From assembly GCA_913064725.1 (NCBI GenBank), contig CAJYAI010000001.1, positions 33,752-97,751 on the forward strand: 64,000 nucleotides of DNA. Reading direction: 5' to 3'. Below the pieces are notes generated by a model. It ran no database searches. It was given only the letters and a program-made list of their open reading frames with translations, and was not told where the DNA came from. This DNA is from an uncultured Alteromonadaceae bacterium (GTDB lineage: Bacteria; Pseudomonadota; Gammaproteobacteria; Pseudomonadales; Halieaceae). Of this stretch, positions 24,822 through 33,640 are shown in pieces. The number at the start of each line of letters is the position of its first letter. Position 1 is the stretch's first letter. Both the position numbers and the translations under genes were made by a program.

Positions 24822-25960
24822 GAGTAGGTCACAACGCTCTTTAGTAGGAGACTGACCAGCATAGATTGTCGAGAAACACCCGTTTTCGCGAAGATGGAGC
24901 GCAACTGAGCGCGTGCGGTATTTCGTGCTATACCGAGTTCCGCCGCTGCTTGATCTAGGTTCGCGCCCTCGGCTAATAGTTTCGATAGTGCGACTTCAGC
25001 CTTGGTCAGACCGTACAGGGACATGAGAATGCGCGTTTCAATCTGGAAGCTCCGTTCGGGCTCATTGATAAAGACGATCATGTGGGGTGTGTGACCCGGT
25101 TCTACCGTTTTGTCGATCATCATGGGCTTGAGCAAAATTTCCAGGTCGGCTTTCCCCGAGGGACGCTCCACCGACAGGGCATTGGTAGGCGCTGGGTCCT
25201 GATTGCGCTGTGCGATGACGATATCTTCAATGAAGCCATTTAGTTTGGCGCGTGCCGACGGGCTTTCAACGTGTATCTGGTCGTTGACGACCGATATGCC
25301 ATCCTTGTCCCTAATGAGCTGATCAGCTACACCATTTCGCGACACAATTTTACCGCGCTCATCCAAGGTAACCACACCAACCGACTGCTTGGCGATGGTC
25401 GACGTGTAGAGCTTCCGTTCTTTGTCTAGTTGAATCAATTGCATGCCGTTCGCGACAGCCCGCTGGATGTGACTCGCTAACAATTCGAGAAACTCGCGCT
25501 CCTGCGGCCCAAAATTGTCGGCTGTTTTAGGTCGACAAAAACGCACACTGAACCTAAGCCCGTTGGCATTGCGCAAATCCACGCCCACCATATGGTAGAT
25601 ATCAATGGGTGCCATGCAGTATTTGTAGAGTTCTGTGCGCTCGAGCGTTCTGTAGGGGACGCATTCGTCGAGTGATACCACCGTACCCCACGGTAAATTA
25701 GTCATGAGATTAGACGTGTAATACCGATCTGTGTAAGGGTTGTCATGATCATCGACAAAGATTTTGGGAAGGGCCTCGCAAGAGACAAATAATAAGCCTC
25801 CGTCATCACCCTTGGGCTCGCGCATGGTGATAGAGGCGAAATTCGAATCAATGATTCGACGTGTCTCGGCAAGGAACGCGCTATATGGATCTTCTTCGAT
25901 GTGTCCATCGTACAGAAAACCAATGAGTTTTGAGAGCTCAGCAATGCTGGGTTGATTCAT
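24818..25960 (-). CDS. LuxR-type transcriptional regulator (TeiR-like position)
   Basis: A 380-residue regulator. Residues about 1-190 form an unnamed sensor region, about 195-300 a PAS-like domain (GVVTLDERGKIVSRNGVA), and about 315-375 a LuxR helix-turn-helix (LTKAEVALSKLLAEG, then AAAELGIARNTARAQLRSIFAKTG). The layout resembles TeiR, the steroid-responsive activator of Comamonas testosteroni. It lies directly after hsaF on the same strand, 71 bases away, so it may be transcribed with the meta-cleavage operon or from its own promoter. Sensing of a steroid ligand is inference. Confidence 0.82.
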   Translation of the reverse strand: MNQPSIAELSKLIGFLYDGHIEEDPYSAFLAETRRIIDSNFASITMREPKGDDGGLLFVSCEALPKIFVDDHDNPYTDRYYTSNLMTNLPWGTVVSLDECVPYRTLERTELYKYCMAPIDIYHMVGVDLRNANGLRFSVRFCRPKTADNFGPQEREFLELLASHIQRAVANGMQLIQLDKERKLYTSTIAKQSVGVVTLDERGKIVSRNGVADQLIRDKDGISVVNDQIHVESPSARAKLNGFIEDIVIAQRNQDPAPTNALSVERPSGKADLEILLKPMMIDKTVEPGHTPHMIVFINEPERSFQIETRILMSLYGLTKAEVALSKLLAEGANLDQAAAELGIARNTARAQLRSIFAKTGVSRQSMLVSLLLKSVVTYS

Positions 25961-26031
25961 AGGGGTTCTTGCGTTTTATCGCTTATTGGGTAGAGCTACT
26001 AGGTATCAGAAACGCCCAAGGGCGTCCAGAC

Positions 26032-27054
26032 TTAGCTCGCTTTTGATGCCATTTCGATGGCGATCTCTTCTATTAGATCTTCTTGGCCGCCAACGGTCCT
26101 CCGTCGTGCCATTTCGAGCAATATTTCGTGCGAGGGAACGCCATATTTAGCTTGTGCGCGCTTTGCGAACAGTAAAAACGAGGAATAGGCCCCTGCATAA
26201 CCCAGCACTAAGGCATCTCGACTCAGCCGCACAGGTTCATCCATGATTGGCAAAACGTGCTCCTCCGCGGCATCAGCGAGTTTAAAGATATCGACACCTG
26301 TAATCGCTCCCATGCGGTCCAGAACAGCGGCCATCGCCTCTAACGGTGTATTACCGGCACCGGCGCCTAGTCCAGCTGCCGATCCGTCAATGCGATCTGC
26401 TCCAGCCGCGATCGCAGCTAGAGAGTTAGCGACCCCCATGGCAAGGTTGTGATGTCCGTGGAAGCCAATCTCGGTGTCACTATTGAGCTCTCGCCGGAGC
26501 AGAGTAACTCGATCGGTCACATCTTGTGGCAGCATGTAGCCGGCGGAGTCCGTGCAGTAAATACAGTTTGCGCCGTAGGATTCCATTAGCCGCGCCTGCT
26601 CGAGGACATCTTCTGCCGATACCATATGAGCCATCATCAGGAAGCCAACCGTGTCCAGTCCCAGTTCTCGACTCAGCGCAATGTGTTGGCGCGAGACATT
26701 AGCCTCGGTGCAATGCGTAGCCACGCGTATAGTTTTAACGCCGCAGTCAGCGGCCATTCGCAGGTGATCCACTGTGCCGATGCCGGGCAGGAGGAGTGCG
26801 GAGATGGCGGACTGTTTAACACAGTCGACAACTGCTCTTAAATACGTCTCATCACTGGCATGAGGGAAACCATAGTTAACTGAGGCGCCACCGAGACCGT
26901 CACCATGGGTTACCTCTATGAGGGGCACGCCAGCCTCGTCAAGCGCACCGGCAATATCCACCATTTGCTCAACTGTGATTTGATGTTGCTTTGGGTGCAT
27001 GCCGTCGCGCAGGCACATATCGTGTAGCGTGACACTACGTCCTTGAAGATTCAT
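26032..27054 (-). CDS. hsaF: 4-hydroxy-2-oxovalerate/oxohexanoate aldolase
   Basis: A 340-residue DmpG/BphI/HsaF-type aldolase at family length. The N-terminal RDGMH supplies Arg16, Asp17 and His20, the metal histidines are His199 and His201 in FHGHHN, and Tyr290 is in GYAGAYSSF. These match the BphI active site. It cleaves 4-hydroxy-2-oxohexanoate to pyruvate and propanal, which passes through a channel to the paired HsaG dehydrogenase. It overlaps hsaG by four bases (ATGA), as expected for a two-subunit complex. Confidence 0.93.
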   Translation of the reverse strand: MNLQGRSVTLHDMCLRDGMHPKQHQITVEQMVDIAGALDEAGVPLIEVTHGDGLGGASVNYGFPHASDETYLRAVVDCVKQSAISALLLPGIGTVDHLRMAADCGVKTIRVATHCTEANVSRQHIALSRELGLDTVGFLMMAHMVSAEDVLEQARLMESYGANCIYCTDSAGYMLPQDVTDRVTLLRRELNSDTEIGFHGHHNLAMGVANSLAAIAAGADRIDGSAAGLGAGAGNTPLEAMAAVLDRMGAITGVDIFKLADAAEEHVLPIMDEPVRLSRDALVLGYAGAYSSFLLFAKRAQAKYGVPSHEILLEMARRRTVGGQEDLIEEIAIEMASKAS

Positions 27055-27950
27055 GTGGGGCTCCCCTCGCGTTGCTGTCGCTGCGCCATCATCTCAGCCG
27101 TCCGCAGCCCCGCAGCCGTCATAATGTCGAGATTACCCGCGTATTTTGGCAGAAAATCACCCAAGCCCTCGACCTCAACCGATATGGTTACACGGTTGCC
27201 GTCGATGATGGGTGCGTTGTTGAGCGTGTAGCCGGGCACATAGCCTTGGACTTCTCGCACCATCCTGTCAATCGATGCGCGCAGATCGGCCTCATTAGGG
27301 GTCTCTTTCGTAAGGCAATGAATTGTGTCGCGCATAACCAAAGGCGGCTCGGCGGGGTTAATAATAATGATCGCCTTTCCCTCATCGGCACCACCAATGC
27401 GCGAGATGGCGGACGAGGTCGTTCGAGTGAACTCGTCGATGTTGTCTCGAGTGCCCATACCGACAGACTTAGACGCGACGGTTGCCACGATTTCTGCATA
27501 GCTCACTGCTTGAACGCGGCTCACGGCATAGACCATAGGAATCGTAGCCTGACCACCGCAGGTCACCATATTCACGTTGTCGGCAGGCTCAGTGCTTAGC
27601 AGGCTGTCTAGGTTAACGGGGGGAATGCAAAACGGGCCGATCGCAGCGGGTGTCAGATCGATCATCGTTGCACCCAATGCGGTTACTTTGCGACTGTTTT
27701 CGGCATGCACATAGGCTGAGGTGGCGTCAAAAACAAAATCGACGGGTGATTCGCTAAAACCTGCAACGAGGCCATCGACCCCGTCGGTGGACGTTCTGAG
27801 ACCAAACTCGCGGGCCCGCTGTATCCCGGCGGAGTCCTCGATACCAATCATCCATGTGGCTTCAATGAACTGACTTCTCTGACACTTCATTAACAAATCG
27901 GTGCCGATATTTCCCGGTCCGATGATAGCGGCCTTTGCCTTCGTCTTCAT
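27051..27950 (-). CDS. hsaG: Acetaldehyde/propionaldehyde dehydrogenase (acylating)
   Basis: A 299-residue NAD-dependent acylating aldehyde dehydrogenase of the BphJ/HsaG family. The Rossmann start [13 protein letters not shown] and catalytic Cys131 ([11 protein letters not shown]) match BphJ. It converts the propanal or acetaldehyde made by HsaF into the acyl-CoA. AAGG lies before the ATG and the hsaE stop is 12 bases upstream. Within the steroid context propionyl-CoA is the expected product. Confidence 0.93.
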   Translation of the reverse strand: MKTKAKAAIIGPGNIGTDLLMKCQRSQFIEATWMIGIEDSAGIQRAREFGLRTSTDGVDGLVAGFSESPVDFVFDATSAYVHAENSRKVTALGATMIDLTPAAIGPFCIPPVNLDSLLSTEPADNVNMVTCGGQATIPMVYAVSRVQAVSYAEIVATVASKSVGMGTRDNIDEFTRTTSSAISRIGGADEGKAIIIINPAEPPLVMRDTIHCLTKETPNEADLRASIDRMVREVQGYVPGYTLNNAPIIDGNRVTISVEVEGLGDFLPKYAGNLDIMTAAGLRTAEMMAQRQQREGSPT

Positions 27951-27962
27951 TTACGACCTTAT

Positions 27963-28769
27963 TTAGGTAAATCGGCAGTTTACACTGCAGGAATCAACGC
28001 CTTCGCCCGACATAATCAAGGTCATCTCATCGCCCTTTTGAACGGGTTCTAGCGGCACCAAGGAGCCCGACAGGATGACTTCGCCGGCCTCGAGGTCAAT
28101 TCCAAATGCCCCTAACGTGTTGGCTAGCCAAGCGACGGCGGTCAAGGGGTTACCTTGAACCGCACTCCCCATTCCGGAGCTCAGGGGCGTGCCATTCTTC
28201 GTTACATCTATGCGTAGGTTGGCAAGATCAATATCACGAGGATTGAGCGTAGCATCACCCAGAACATAAACACCGCAACTCGCGTTGTCAGCAATGGTGT
28301 CTTGAATGGCAATTTGCCAATGCTCAATGCGTGAATCAACAATCTCAAAGCAGGGCATGACACAGTCGGTGGCTGCAAGAACATCTTGCTCAGTATTATT
28401 CGTGCCCGACAGAGTTGCGTTAAGTCTAAAGGCAATCTCGCCCTCAGCACGAGGCGCTATCAGATTGCCGGCAATGGGTATTGCTGCATTGTTGGCATAG
28501 GCCATAGCGTCTGTTAAGAAACCGAAATCAGGCTGAAACACCCCTAGCATCTTTTGTACTGCATCCGATGTCACCCCAATCTTTTTGCCGACCACACGCT
28601 CGCCGTCGGCTTCCAAGCGGTGCCTCAGCATGACACGGGAAATGTGATAAGCATCGTCAATAGTGATGGTAGGGTGGCTCTGCGTTAGCGGCTTGATGGG
28701 CGCTTCAGCGCGCATCGCATCATATAGGCTACGCCCTAAGTTATGGTGATCTGTCGTCGATAGACTCAT
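27963..28769 (-). CDS. hsaE: 2-hydroxyhexa-2,4-dienoate hydratase
   Basis: A 268-residue protein of the MhpD/HsaE (TesE) hydratase family. It shows VVGKKIGVTSDAVQKMLGV, the metal-binding PRAEGEIAF and CFEIVDSRI segments, and DNASCGVYVLG. It adds water to the dienoate released when HsaD cleaves ring A, feeding HsaF. The ATG at 28769 is preceded by AGGGA about ten bases away; a GTG at 28793 that would overlap hsaD is an alternative. Its place between hsaD and hsaG matches other tes/hsa operons. Confidence 0.9.
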   Translation of the reverse strand: MSLSTTDHHNLGRSLYDAMRAEAPIKPLTQSHPTITIDDAYHISRVMLRHRLEADGERVVGKKIGVTSDAVQKMLGVFQPDFGFLTDAMAYANNAAIPIAGNLIAPRAEGEIAFRLNATLSGTNNTEQDVLAATDCVMPCFEIVDSRIEHWQIAIQDTIADNASCGVYVLGDATLNPRDIDLANLRIDVTKNGTPLSSGMGSAVQGNPLTAVAWLANTLGAFGIDLEAGEVILSGSLVPLEPVQKGDEMTLIMSGEGVDSCSVNCRFT

Positions 28770-28782
28770 GACCGGCGTTTCC

Positions 28783-29619
28783 CTATTGATCACTCAGGAA
28801 AGTGAGGCAGCGCTGATTGAAGTGGTCTGGGTATTCGGACATCACCCAGTGACCGCAATAATTGACTAGCTCTGCCTGAACCCCACCTTTCATGGTTAAG
28901 ATTTTCCAAACCCCCGATGCTGGACAGAAACGGTCATCTGTCCCCCAGAACACCAATGTCTGAATGTCTATCTCAGGTAATTTATCGCTGAGATCGGGCA
29001 CCTGCATGGTTGCCAGGACGTGTGCATTTTGTGTTTCCAGCGTTGCCCAGCGCTCATCGACTAATTCCTGATCAACCTGACCCGGGTCGTAAACCAGCTG
29101 TGTCAGTAGCTCCGCTAGAACAGACTTAGTGAATTCGGGTGAGCCCATGGGGTATTTCACCATGGCCTGAATCCCGGGCATGGCAAAATAATCTTCCCGC
29201 GATTCGATGCCACCGGGCGCCATCAGAATCAGCTTATCAATCCGTTCAGGATGCCGAAGCGCCAGGCCCAACGCGACAGCACCCCCCAGCGAATTTCCGA
29301 CCAACACAGCCGTTTTTATCGCGAGGTGATCGAGTAGGGAGACAAGTCCGTCGACAAAAAAGTCGAGGGTATGATCTACGTCTTGGGGCTTTGATGTCTT
29401 TCCATAGCCCCATTGATCAAAAACGATGCATCGGTAGCCCGCGTCCTGAAATGGCGCTATGTTGTGCTTGAAGTTACTCCAGCCACTGGCTCCTGGCCCG
29501 CTGCCGTGGATGAAGATGACCGTTCCTCTGGAGTGGCCTGCTGCCGGATGATCGCTGAAGTGAATCGATCTGCCAGCACTGGCCTCGAAGAACTGCGAGG
29601 CCTGCGGGTTAGCGGGCAT
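28783..29619 (-). CDS. hsaD: 4,9-DSHA hydrolase (meta-cleavage product hydrolase)
   Basis: A 278-residue alpha/beta hydrolase of the BphD/HsaD (TesD) type. The oxyanion segment HGSGPGASGWSNF, nucleophile Ser110 in GNSLGG, Asp229 in GTDDRFCP and His257 in CGHWVM form the catalytic triad. It splits the meta-cleavage product of ring A into the C6 dienoate and the bicyclic acid HIP. Its start codon overlaps the hsaA stop by one base (TAATG), indicating tight translational coupling. Confidence 0.93.
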   Translation of the reverse strand: MPANPQASQFFEASAGRSIHFSDHPAAGHSRGTVIFIHGSGPGASGWSNFKHNIAPFQDAGYRCIVFDQWGYGKTSKPQDVDHTLDFFVDGLVSLLDHLAIKTAVLVGNSLGGAVALGLALRHPERIDKLILMAPGGIESREDYFAMPGIQAMVKYPMGSPEFTKSVLAELLTQLVYDPGQVDQELVDERWATLETQNAHVLATMQVPDLSDKLPEIDIQTLVFWGTDDRFCPASGVWKILTMKGGVQAELVNYCGHWVMSEYPDHFNQRCLTFLSDQ

Positions 29620-30749
29620 TAGATAAATACATCCTTGTTTTCCATCCCCAGTGCCACGCTACCGAGGTTTCTAGCGAATGCAGTTGGGTTGTTCGCTACG
29701 TGGCAGCGCGCGATATGAATATCGTGCCACAGCTGCTGCAAAGGATGTCCGTTAAAGACCGAACGACCGCCGGCGACATCGAACAGGGTATCGATGGCCT
29801 CAATGGCTTTATCGATCACGATCGATGCCTGGTACCGGTACATGATTCGGTCTTCCAGTGTCGGCTTCCAATTCGCGGCTTCCATCTTGTCAAAGTTGTG
29901 ATACATCACTGCCTCAAGCTCTGCGACAGTGTTGAGTACTTTCGCGAGACGCTCTTGTGTTTCAACATCTCCAGCGAACTTCGTCATGTCTGTTGTGGAG
30001 TTACCTTGCTTGGACTCTACGAAAACCTTGACTGCTTTTTTCAACGCACCGATGGCCGCCGAGTTGACGACGCGGACGAAGGTTTGAGCCCACGATAGAT
30101 CATACATAGGGTTGTCTTGATCATTGACGCAATTAAAGCCGTCCATTTGCTTGTGCGTTCTGTGCTCTGGTACAAAAATTGGCTCAGCGATGACAACATC
30201 ATTTGAGCCTGTGCCTTGCAGACCCATGACATCCCACGTGTCTTCAATCGCGTAATCGCTGCGCGGGACAAGAAAGGTGCGGTACCCATCACCTGGAATA
30301 ACGCCACCGAGGAGCGCCCACGTACAGTGATCAGAACCGGAGCTCCATCCCCAACGTCCGTGCAACATGAAACCACCTTCACACATCTCGGCTCGGGCAC
30401 CCACTGGGTTGTAAGAGCTGCTAATCAGCGTGTTGGGATCGTTTTCGTAAACCTCGCGCTGAGCTTCCTCTGACATCAGCGCCAACTGGAACGCGTGAAC
30501 GGCGATAATTCCACCCGCCCATGCCGTGCTCATATCGGCCTCAGCAATGCGAACCTGCTCGGCGAAGAACTCTTGTGGCTTGCGCTCTAAGCCGCCCCAT
30601 TGCTTGGGTAGTAGCATGGTAAAGAAGCCGCACTCCTTCAGCGCGTCTACCACTTCCTTTGACATCTGACGCGCTTCGCGTTGCGCTTCTGACTTGCTCG
30701 CAATGAGATCAAGTATGTGCTGCGTTACGACAGGTTCATGTGTGCTCAT
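29619..30749 (-). CDS. hsaA: 3-HSA 4-hydroxylase, oxygenase subunit (flavin-dependent)
   Basis: A 376-residue acyl-CoA-dehydrogenase-fold monooxygenase of the HsaA/TesA2 type. It contains ALKECGFFTMLLPKQWGGLE, an active-site-region SGSDHCTWALLGG, TWDVMGLQGTGSNDVV and the C-terminal GGRSVFNGHPLQQLWHD with RCHVANN. It hydroxylates 3-HSA to the catechol 3,4-DHSA, using FMNH2 from a reductase partner (HsaB), which is not in this window. The ATG at 30749 has AAAGGA upstream; an ATG 26 codons earlier lacks a ribosome site. It lies between hsaC (110 bases away) and hsaD. Confidence 0.9.
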   Translation of the reverse strand: MSTHEPVVTQHILDLIASKSEAQREARQMSKEVVDALKECGFFTMLLPKQWGGLERKPQEFFAEQVRIAEADMSTAWAGGIIAVHAFQLALMSEEAQREVYENDPNTLISSSYNPVGARAEMCEGGFMLHGRWGWSSGSDHCTWALLGGVIPGDGYRTFLVPRSDYAIEDTWDVMGLQGTGSNDVVIAEPIFVPEHRTHKQMDGFNCVNDQDNPMYDLSWAQTFVRVVNSAAIGALKKAVKVFVESKQGNSTTDMTKFAGDVETQERLAKVLNTVAELEAVMYHNFDKMEAANWKPTLEDRIMYRYQASIVIDKAIEAIDTLFDVAGGRSVFNGHPLQQLWHDIHIARCHVANNPTAFARNLGSVALGMENKDVFI

Positions 30750-30859
30750 GGCAAAATCCTTTAGCGTTAACCGACTTCGTAGGTTGTAAAGTAATAACCT
30801 ATCGTTGCAAAGCGCGGGCCTTCCCACATACCTCGTATGTACTAACCGCGAAAACTCCT

Positions 30860-31765
30860 TTAACCCTGCTGGCCTACAGAAAAATCATGCCCCCAGAAGC
30901 TGGGCACGGTGCTCTCGAAGACTTCGTACTTCGACCAGTCATCAATCGTTCGACCCTCGGTGCCATATTCGACATCAAATCCAGCTGGGCTGCGCATGTA
31001 AAAGCTGACCATATGATCATTGGCGTGCCGCCCCAAGGTGCCACTGAGTTGCGCACCTGCGGCTATGCGGCGATCGTCACAACGACCGACCTCGTCGAGC
31101 GTATTGACCTCTGTCATGACGTGAATACAGCCGGCCGGATGAGCCATTTCGAACAAGCCCAGACTGTGATGCCGCCGGTTGCAATGCATGAACCAAAGGC
31201 GTTTTACAGGTTCCGCAGGATCGGGGGTAAAACGTATTTTCATCAAGTCCGACAGCCCAAACCCCAAGACCTCCGTAAAAAACGTGGTTGTATCGTCGAA
31301 GTTAGGCGCGGGCAATACAATATGACCGAGGCCTTGATCACCGGTCACAAAGCCCGAGACGGCTTGTGGTGAATTCAACGGTTTGAAATCAGATACCACA
31401 CCCCAGTAAGCCTCATGATGATTGCCGGCTGGGTCGGTAAACGACAGGATGTTCTGTACGCGCCGCTTGGTGATAAGGGCATCATCCCCCCAGGCAAACG
31501 GCACCTTTGCCGCAGTCAGTGCGGCGGCAACCTCGTCCAGCCCAGCTTGATTGTTGGTCTCCCAGCCGCACAGTCTCAGACCGTCAGTCTCGCTGTGCTG
31601 AACAAAAAGCCTGTAAGGGTGTGTATCCATTTTATAGTAATGGGTATTTTCGTCACCTAATGCTGCCGATACGTCTTCTAAGCCCATGATATCGCAAGAA
31701 AAATCTCGCCACGAAATTAGGCTGGTTGCATTGACGCCGATGTATCCCAGACTTTGAATTGCCAT
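30860..31765 (-). CDS. hsaC: 3,4-DHSA extradiol dioxygenase
   Basis: A 301-residue two-domain type I extradiol dioxygenase (HsaC/TesB). The Fe(II) ligands are His148 (GLGHIVL), His215 (GCIHVMTEV) and Glu266 (FDVEYG); the second-shell His200 (RRHHSLGL) and Tyr256 (VSFYMRSP) are present as in BphC. It opens the catechol ring A of 3,4-DHSA to 4,9-DSHA. AAGG precedes the ATG. It is the first gene of the minus-strand operon running to hsaF and probably the regulator. The upstream region carries a tandem 14-base repeat. Confidence 0.94.
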   Translation of the reverse strand: MAIQSLGYIGVNATSLISWRDFSCDIMGLEDVSAALGDENTHYYKMDTHPYRLFVQHSETDGLRLCGWETNNQAGLDEVAAALTAAKVPFAWGDDALITKRRVQNILSFTDPAGNHHEAYWGVVSDFKPLNSPQAVSGFVTGDQGLGHIVLPAPNFDDTTTFFTEVLGFGLSDLMKIRFTPDPAEPVKRLWFMHCNRRHHSLGLFEMAHPAGCIHVMTEVNTLDEVGRCDDRRIAAGAQLSGTLGRHANDHMVSFYMRSPAGFDVEYGTEGRTIDDWSKYEVFESTVPSFWGHDFSVGQQG

Positions 31766-31829
31766 AATCTAACCTTTTTTCTGTGTTGAATGAGTCCTGT
31801 TCTTTTCCGTTACCTAGGACGCCTATCTT

Positions 31830-31857
31830 CCAATATTCGTCTCCCAATACCTGTCTC
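31830..31857 (-). promoter_or_regulatory. Tandem 14-base direct repeat upstream of hsaC, candidate operator
   Basis: Two adjoining 14-base units, ccaatattcgtctc at 31830-31843 and ccaatacctgtctc at 31844-31857, agree at 11 of 14 positions with all three changes together in the centre. They lie 65 to 92 bases upstream of the hsaC start. Position and arrangement fit binding of an activator dimer upstream of a promoter. No binding protein is shown; the LuxR-type regulator at 24818 is a candidate by inference. Confidence 0.4.
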
Positions 31858-31921
31858 TTGACATTTGTCCCGCAAGATCCGGCTGTTTGCGACGTTCAGG
31901 GAATACCCAGTTAGCGCTCAG

Positions 31922-33496
31922 TCACAGCATAGTCCTCAACTGTGTCTTTAACACCTTGCCCGATGCATTCAATGGCAGTTCAGGCGCAAAGATGATTTTT
32001 CTAGGTACTTTAAAATTGGCCATAGTGCCTTTGCACCAACTGATTAGGTCTGACTCGGAGACGGTCTCACCTGCCTTAATCACGACAAAGGCGGCGCAGA
32101 CCTCGCCCATTCTCGGGTCGGGCATACCCACGATGGCAACTTGTGCCACCGCTGCGTGCTGTAGCAGTTGATTTTCTATTTCAGCGGGGTAGCAGTTAAA
32201 TCCACCGGAAATGAACATGTCCTTCAATCGATCCGTAATCCGAATATTGCCATCGTGATCTAGGACGCCAATATCGCCGGTATGGAGCCAGCCGTCAGCA
32301 TCAATAGCTTCAGCCGTAGCCTCTGCGTTATTGAAATAATGCGACATGACATTGAAGCCACGTACTACAATTTCACCCGGCTCTTCCGATGGAAGCAAGG
32401 CACCATCTATGTCCATGATGCCCACCTCAACGCCAGGAATCGCGCGACCCGATGTCTTAGCTATGACGTCGGGCGCGTCTCCCGCACGGCACATCGTCAC
32501 CAGACCACAGGTTTCCGATAGTCCATAGGCTGTAATGACCGTGTCGATACCCAGAATCGTTCGCATGTCGACGATAAGCTGGGTTGGAATAGTGGCGGCA
32601 CCCGTAGTCGCCTTTTTGAGGCTCGAAATATCTGACGGGTCAAGATCCGGGTGCATTAGGATGCTTTGGAACAGGGTGGGTGGCCCGGGCATCACGGTAA
32701 TCGCATGCGTCTTTACCGTCGCTAGGACTTCGGGAACGCTGAATACCGCCATTGGATAGACCGTAGCGCCCCTCAGTAACGCTGCAAGCCATCCGGCTTT
32801 GTAACCGAAGCTGTGAAAGAAAGGGTTTATGATCAGGTAGCGGTCTTGCTCATCAATGCCCAAAATAGAGGAAAAAGTATCAAATGCCCTCAAGTTTTGG
32901 CCGTGGGTGGTCACCACGCCTTTAGCTCGGCCCGTTGTACCTGAGGTGAACAAGATGTCCGATACGTGCTCAGGGCTTAACTTGGCGCGCATGGCGTCAC
33001 ACTGCAGCCGTATGTCTCTGGTTGCGCCCTCGCCGCCGGCAAGCCAACGACTGAAGTCATCCGATCGGTCGGTCCCCGGTGCTCTGATGGATACGATATG
33101 ACGTACCCCGTCGATGTGCATTGCCTTGAGCGCATCGGCGTATTCAGTATCGAGAAACGCGTCGACAGCAAAAACGATGGCGCTACCGCTATCCTCAAGA
33201 ATGTCGCGGGCCTCGCTCGGTTTGTAGCGTGTGTTAACCGTTACTAATGTGCCACCCACGTATTGTATGGCAAGCGCAGCAACGATCCATTGCGCGCAAT
33301 TGGGCGCCCAAATAGCGGCGCGATCCCCATCGGCAAAACCGTGATCGACAAGTGAGCAGGCGAGCGCTTGCACATTTTTCGCCAAGTCGTTGAAAGATAC
33401 ATGTGTTTCCCCGTCCACAATGAACGTCTTGTTGCCGTAGTTATCTCTCGCCCAATCAACGAGATCGGCGGTGGTGCGTGGGAGTGACGCTGACAA
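31922..33496 (-). CDS. fadD3: HIP-CoA synthetase (FadD3-like)
   Basis: A 524-residue AMP-forming CoA ligase that matches Mycobacterium FadD3 (Rv3561) in long segments: DILFTSGTTGRAKGV, IINPFFHSFGYKAGWLA, TVMPGPPTLFQS, TGAATIP, ITAYGLSETCG, GWLHTGDIG and RITDRLKDMFISGGFN. The final lysine is in ASGKVLKTQLR. FadD3 activates HIP, the C/D-ring acid left by HsaD. I prefer the TTG at 33496, preceded by AAGGT at seven bases and giving the family's N-terminal length; ATG 33562 and codons near 33616 lack a ribosome site and would leave only 24 bases to the divergent ipdA. The function call is strong, the start is tentative. Confidence 0.88.
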   Translation of the reverse strand: MSASLPRTTADLVDWARDNYGNKTFIVDGETHVSFNDLAKNVQALACSLVDHGFADGDRAAIWAPNCAQWIVAALAIQYVGGTLVTVNTRYKPSEARDILEDSGSAIVFAVDAFLDTEYADALKAMHIDGVRHIVSIRAPGTDRSDDFSRWLAGGEGATRDIRLQCDAMRAKLSPEHVSDILFTSGTTGRAKGVVTTHGQNLRAFDTFSSILGIDEQDRYLIINPFFHSFGYKAGWLAALLRGATVYPMAVFSVPEVLATVKTHAITVMPGPPTLFQSILMHPDLDPSDISSLKKATTGAATIPTQLIVDMRTILGIDTVITAYGLSETCGLVTMCRAGDAPDVIAKTSGRAIPGVEVGIMDIDGALLPSEEPGEIVVRGFNVMSHYFNNAEATAEAIDADGWLHTGDIGVLDHDGNIRITDRLKDMFISGGFNCYPAEIENQLLQHAAVAQVAIVGMPDPRMGEVCAAFVVIKAGETVSESDLISWCKGTMANFKVPRKIIFAPELPLNASGKVLKTQLRTML

Positions 33497-33640
33497 ATTG
33501 GATACCTTCGTTTTTTCGTTAGTCTTTTTGTGCACGCTATGTTGGTTCTTCGGACTTGTCATAGTCTCTATGGGGGATGCTGCTCCTGAGGGTGACTTCG
33601 ATACTGTTTTCATCAAACTTGCACAATAGGGAACGCTCGC

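Noticed and set aside
31858-31863. TTGACA on the plus strand, a perfect -35 hexamer
   Set aside because: No -10 element at correct spacing and no plus-strand gene follows; it overlaps the hsaC control region by chance.
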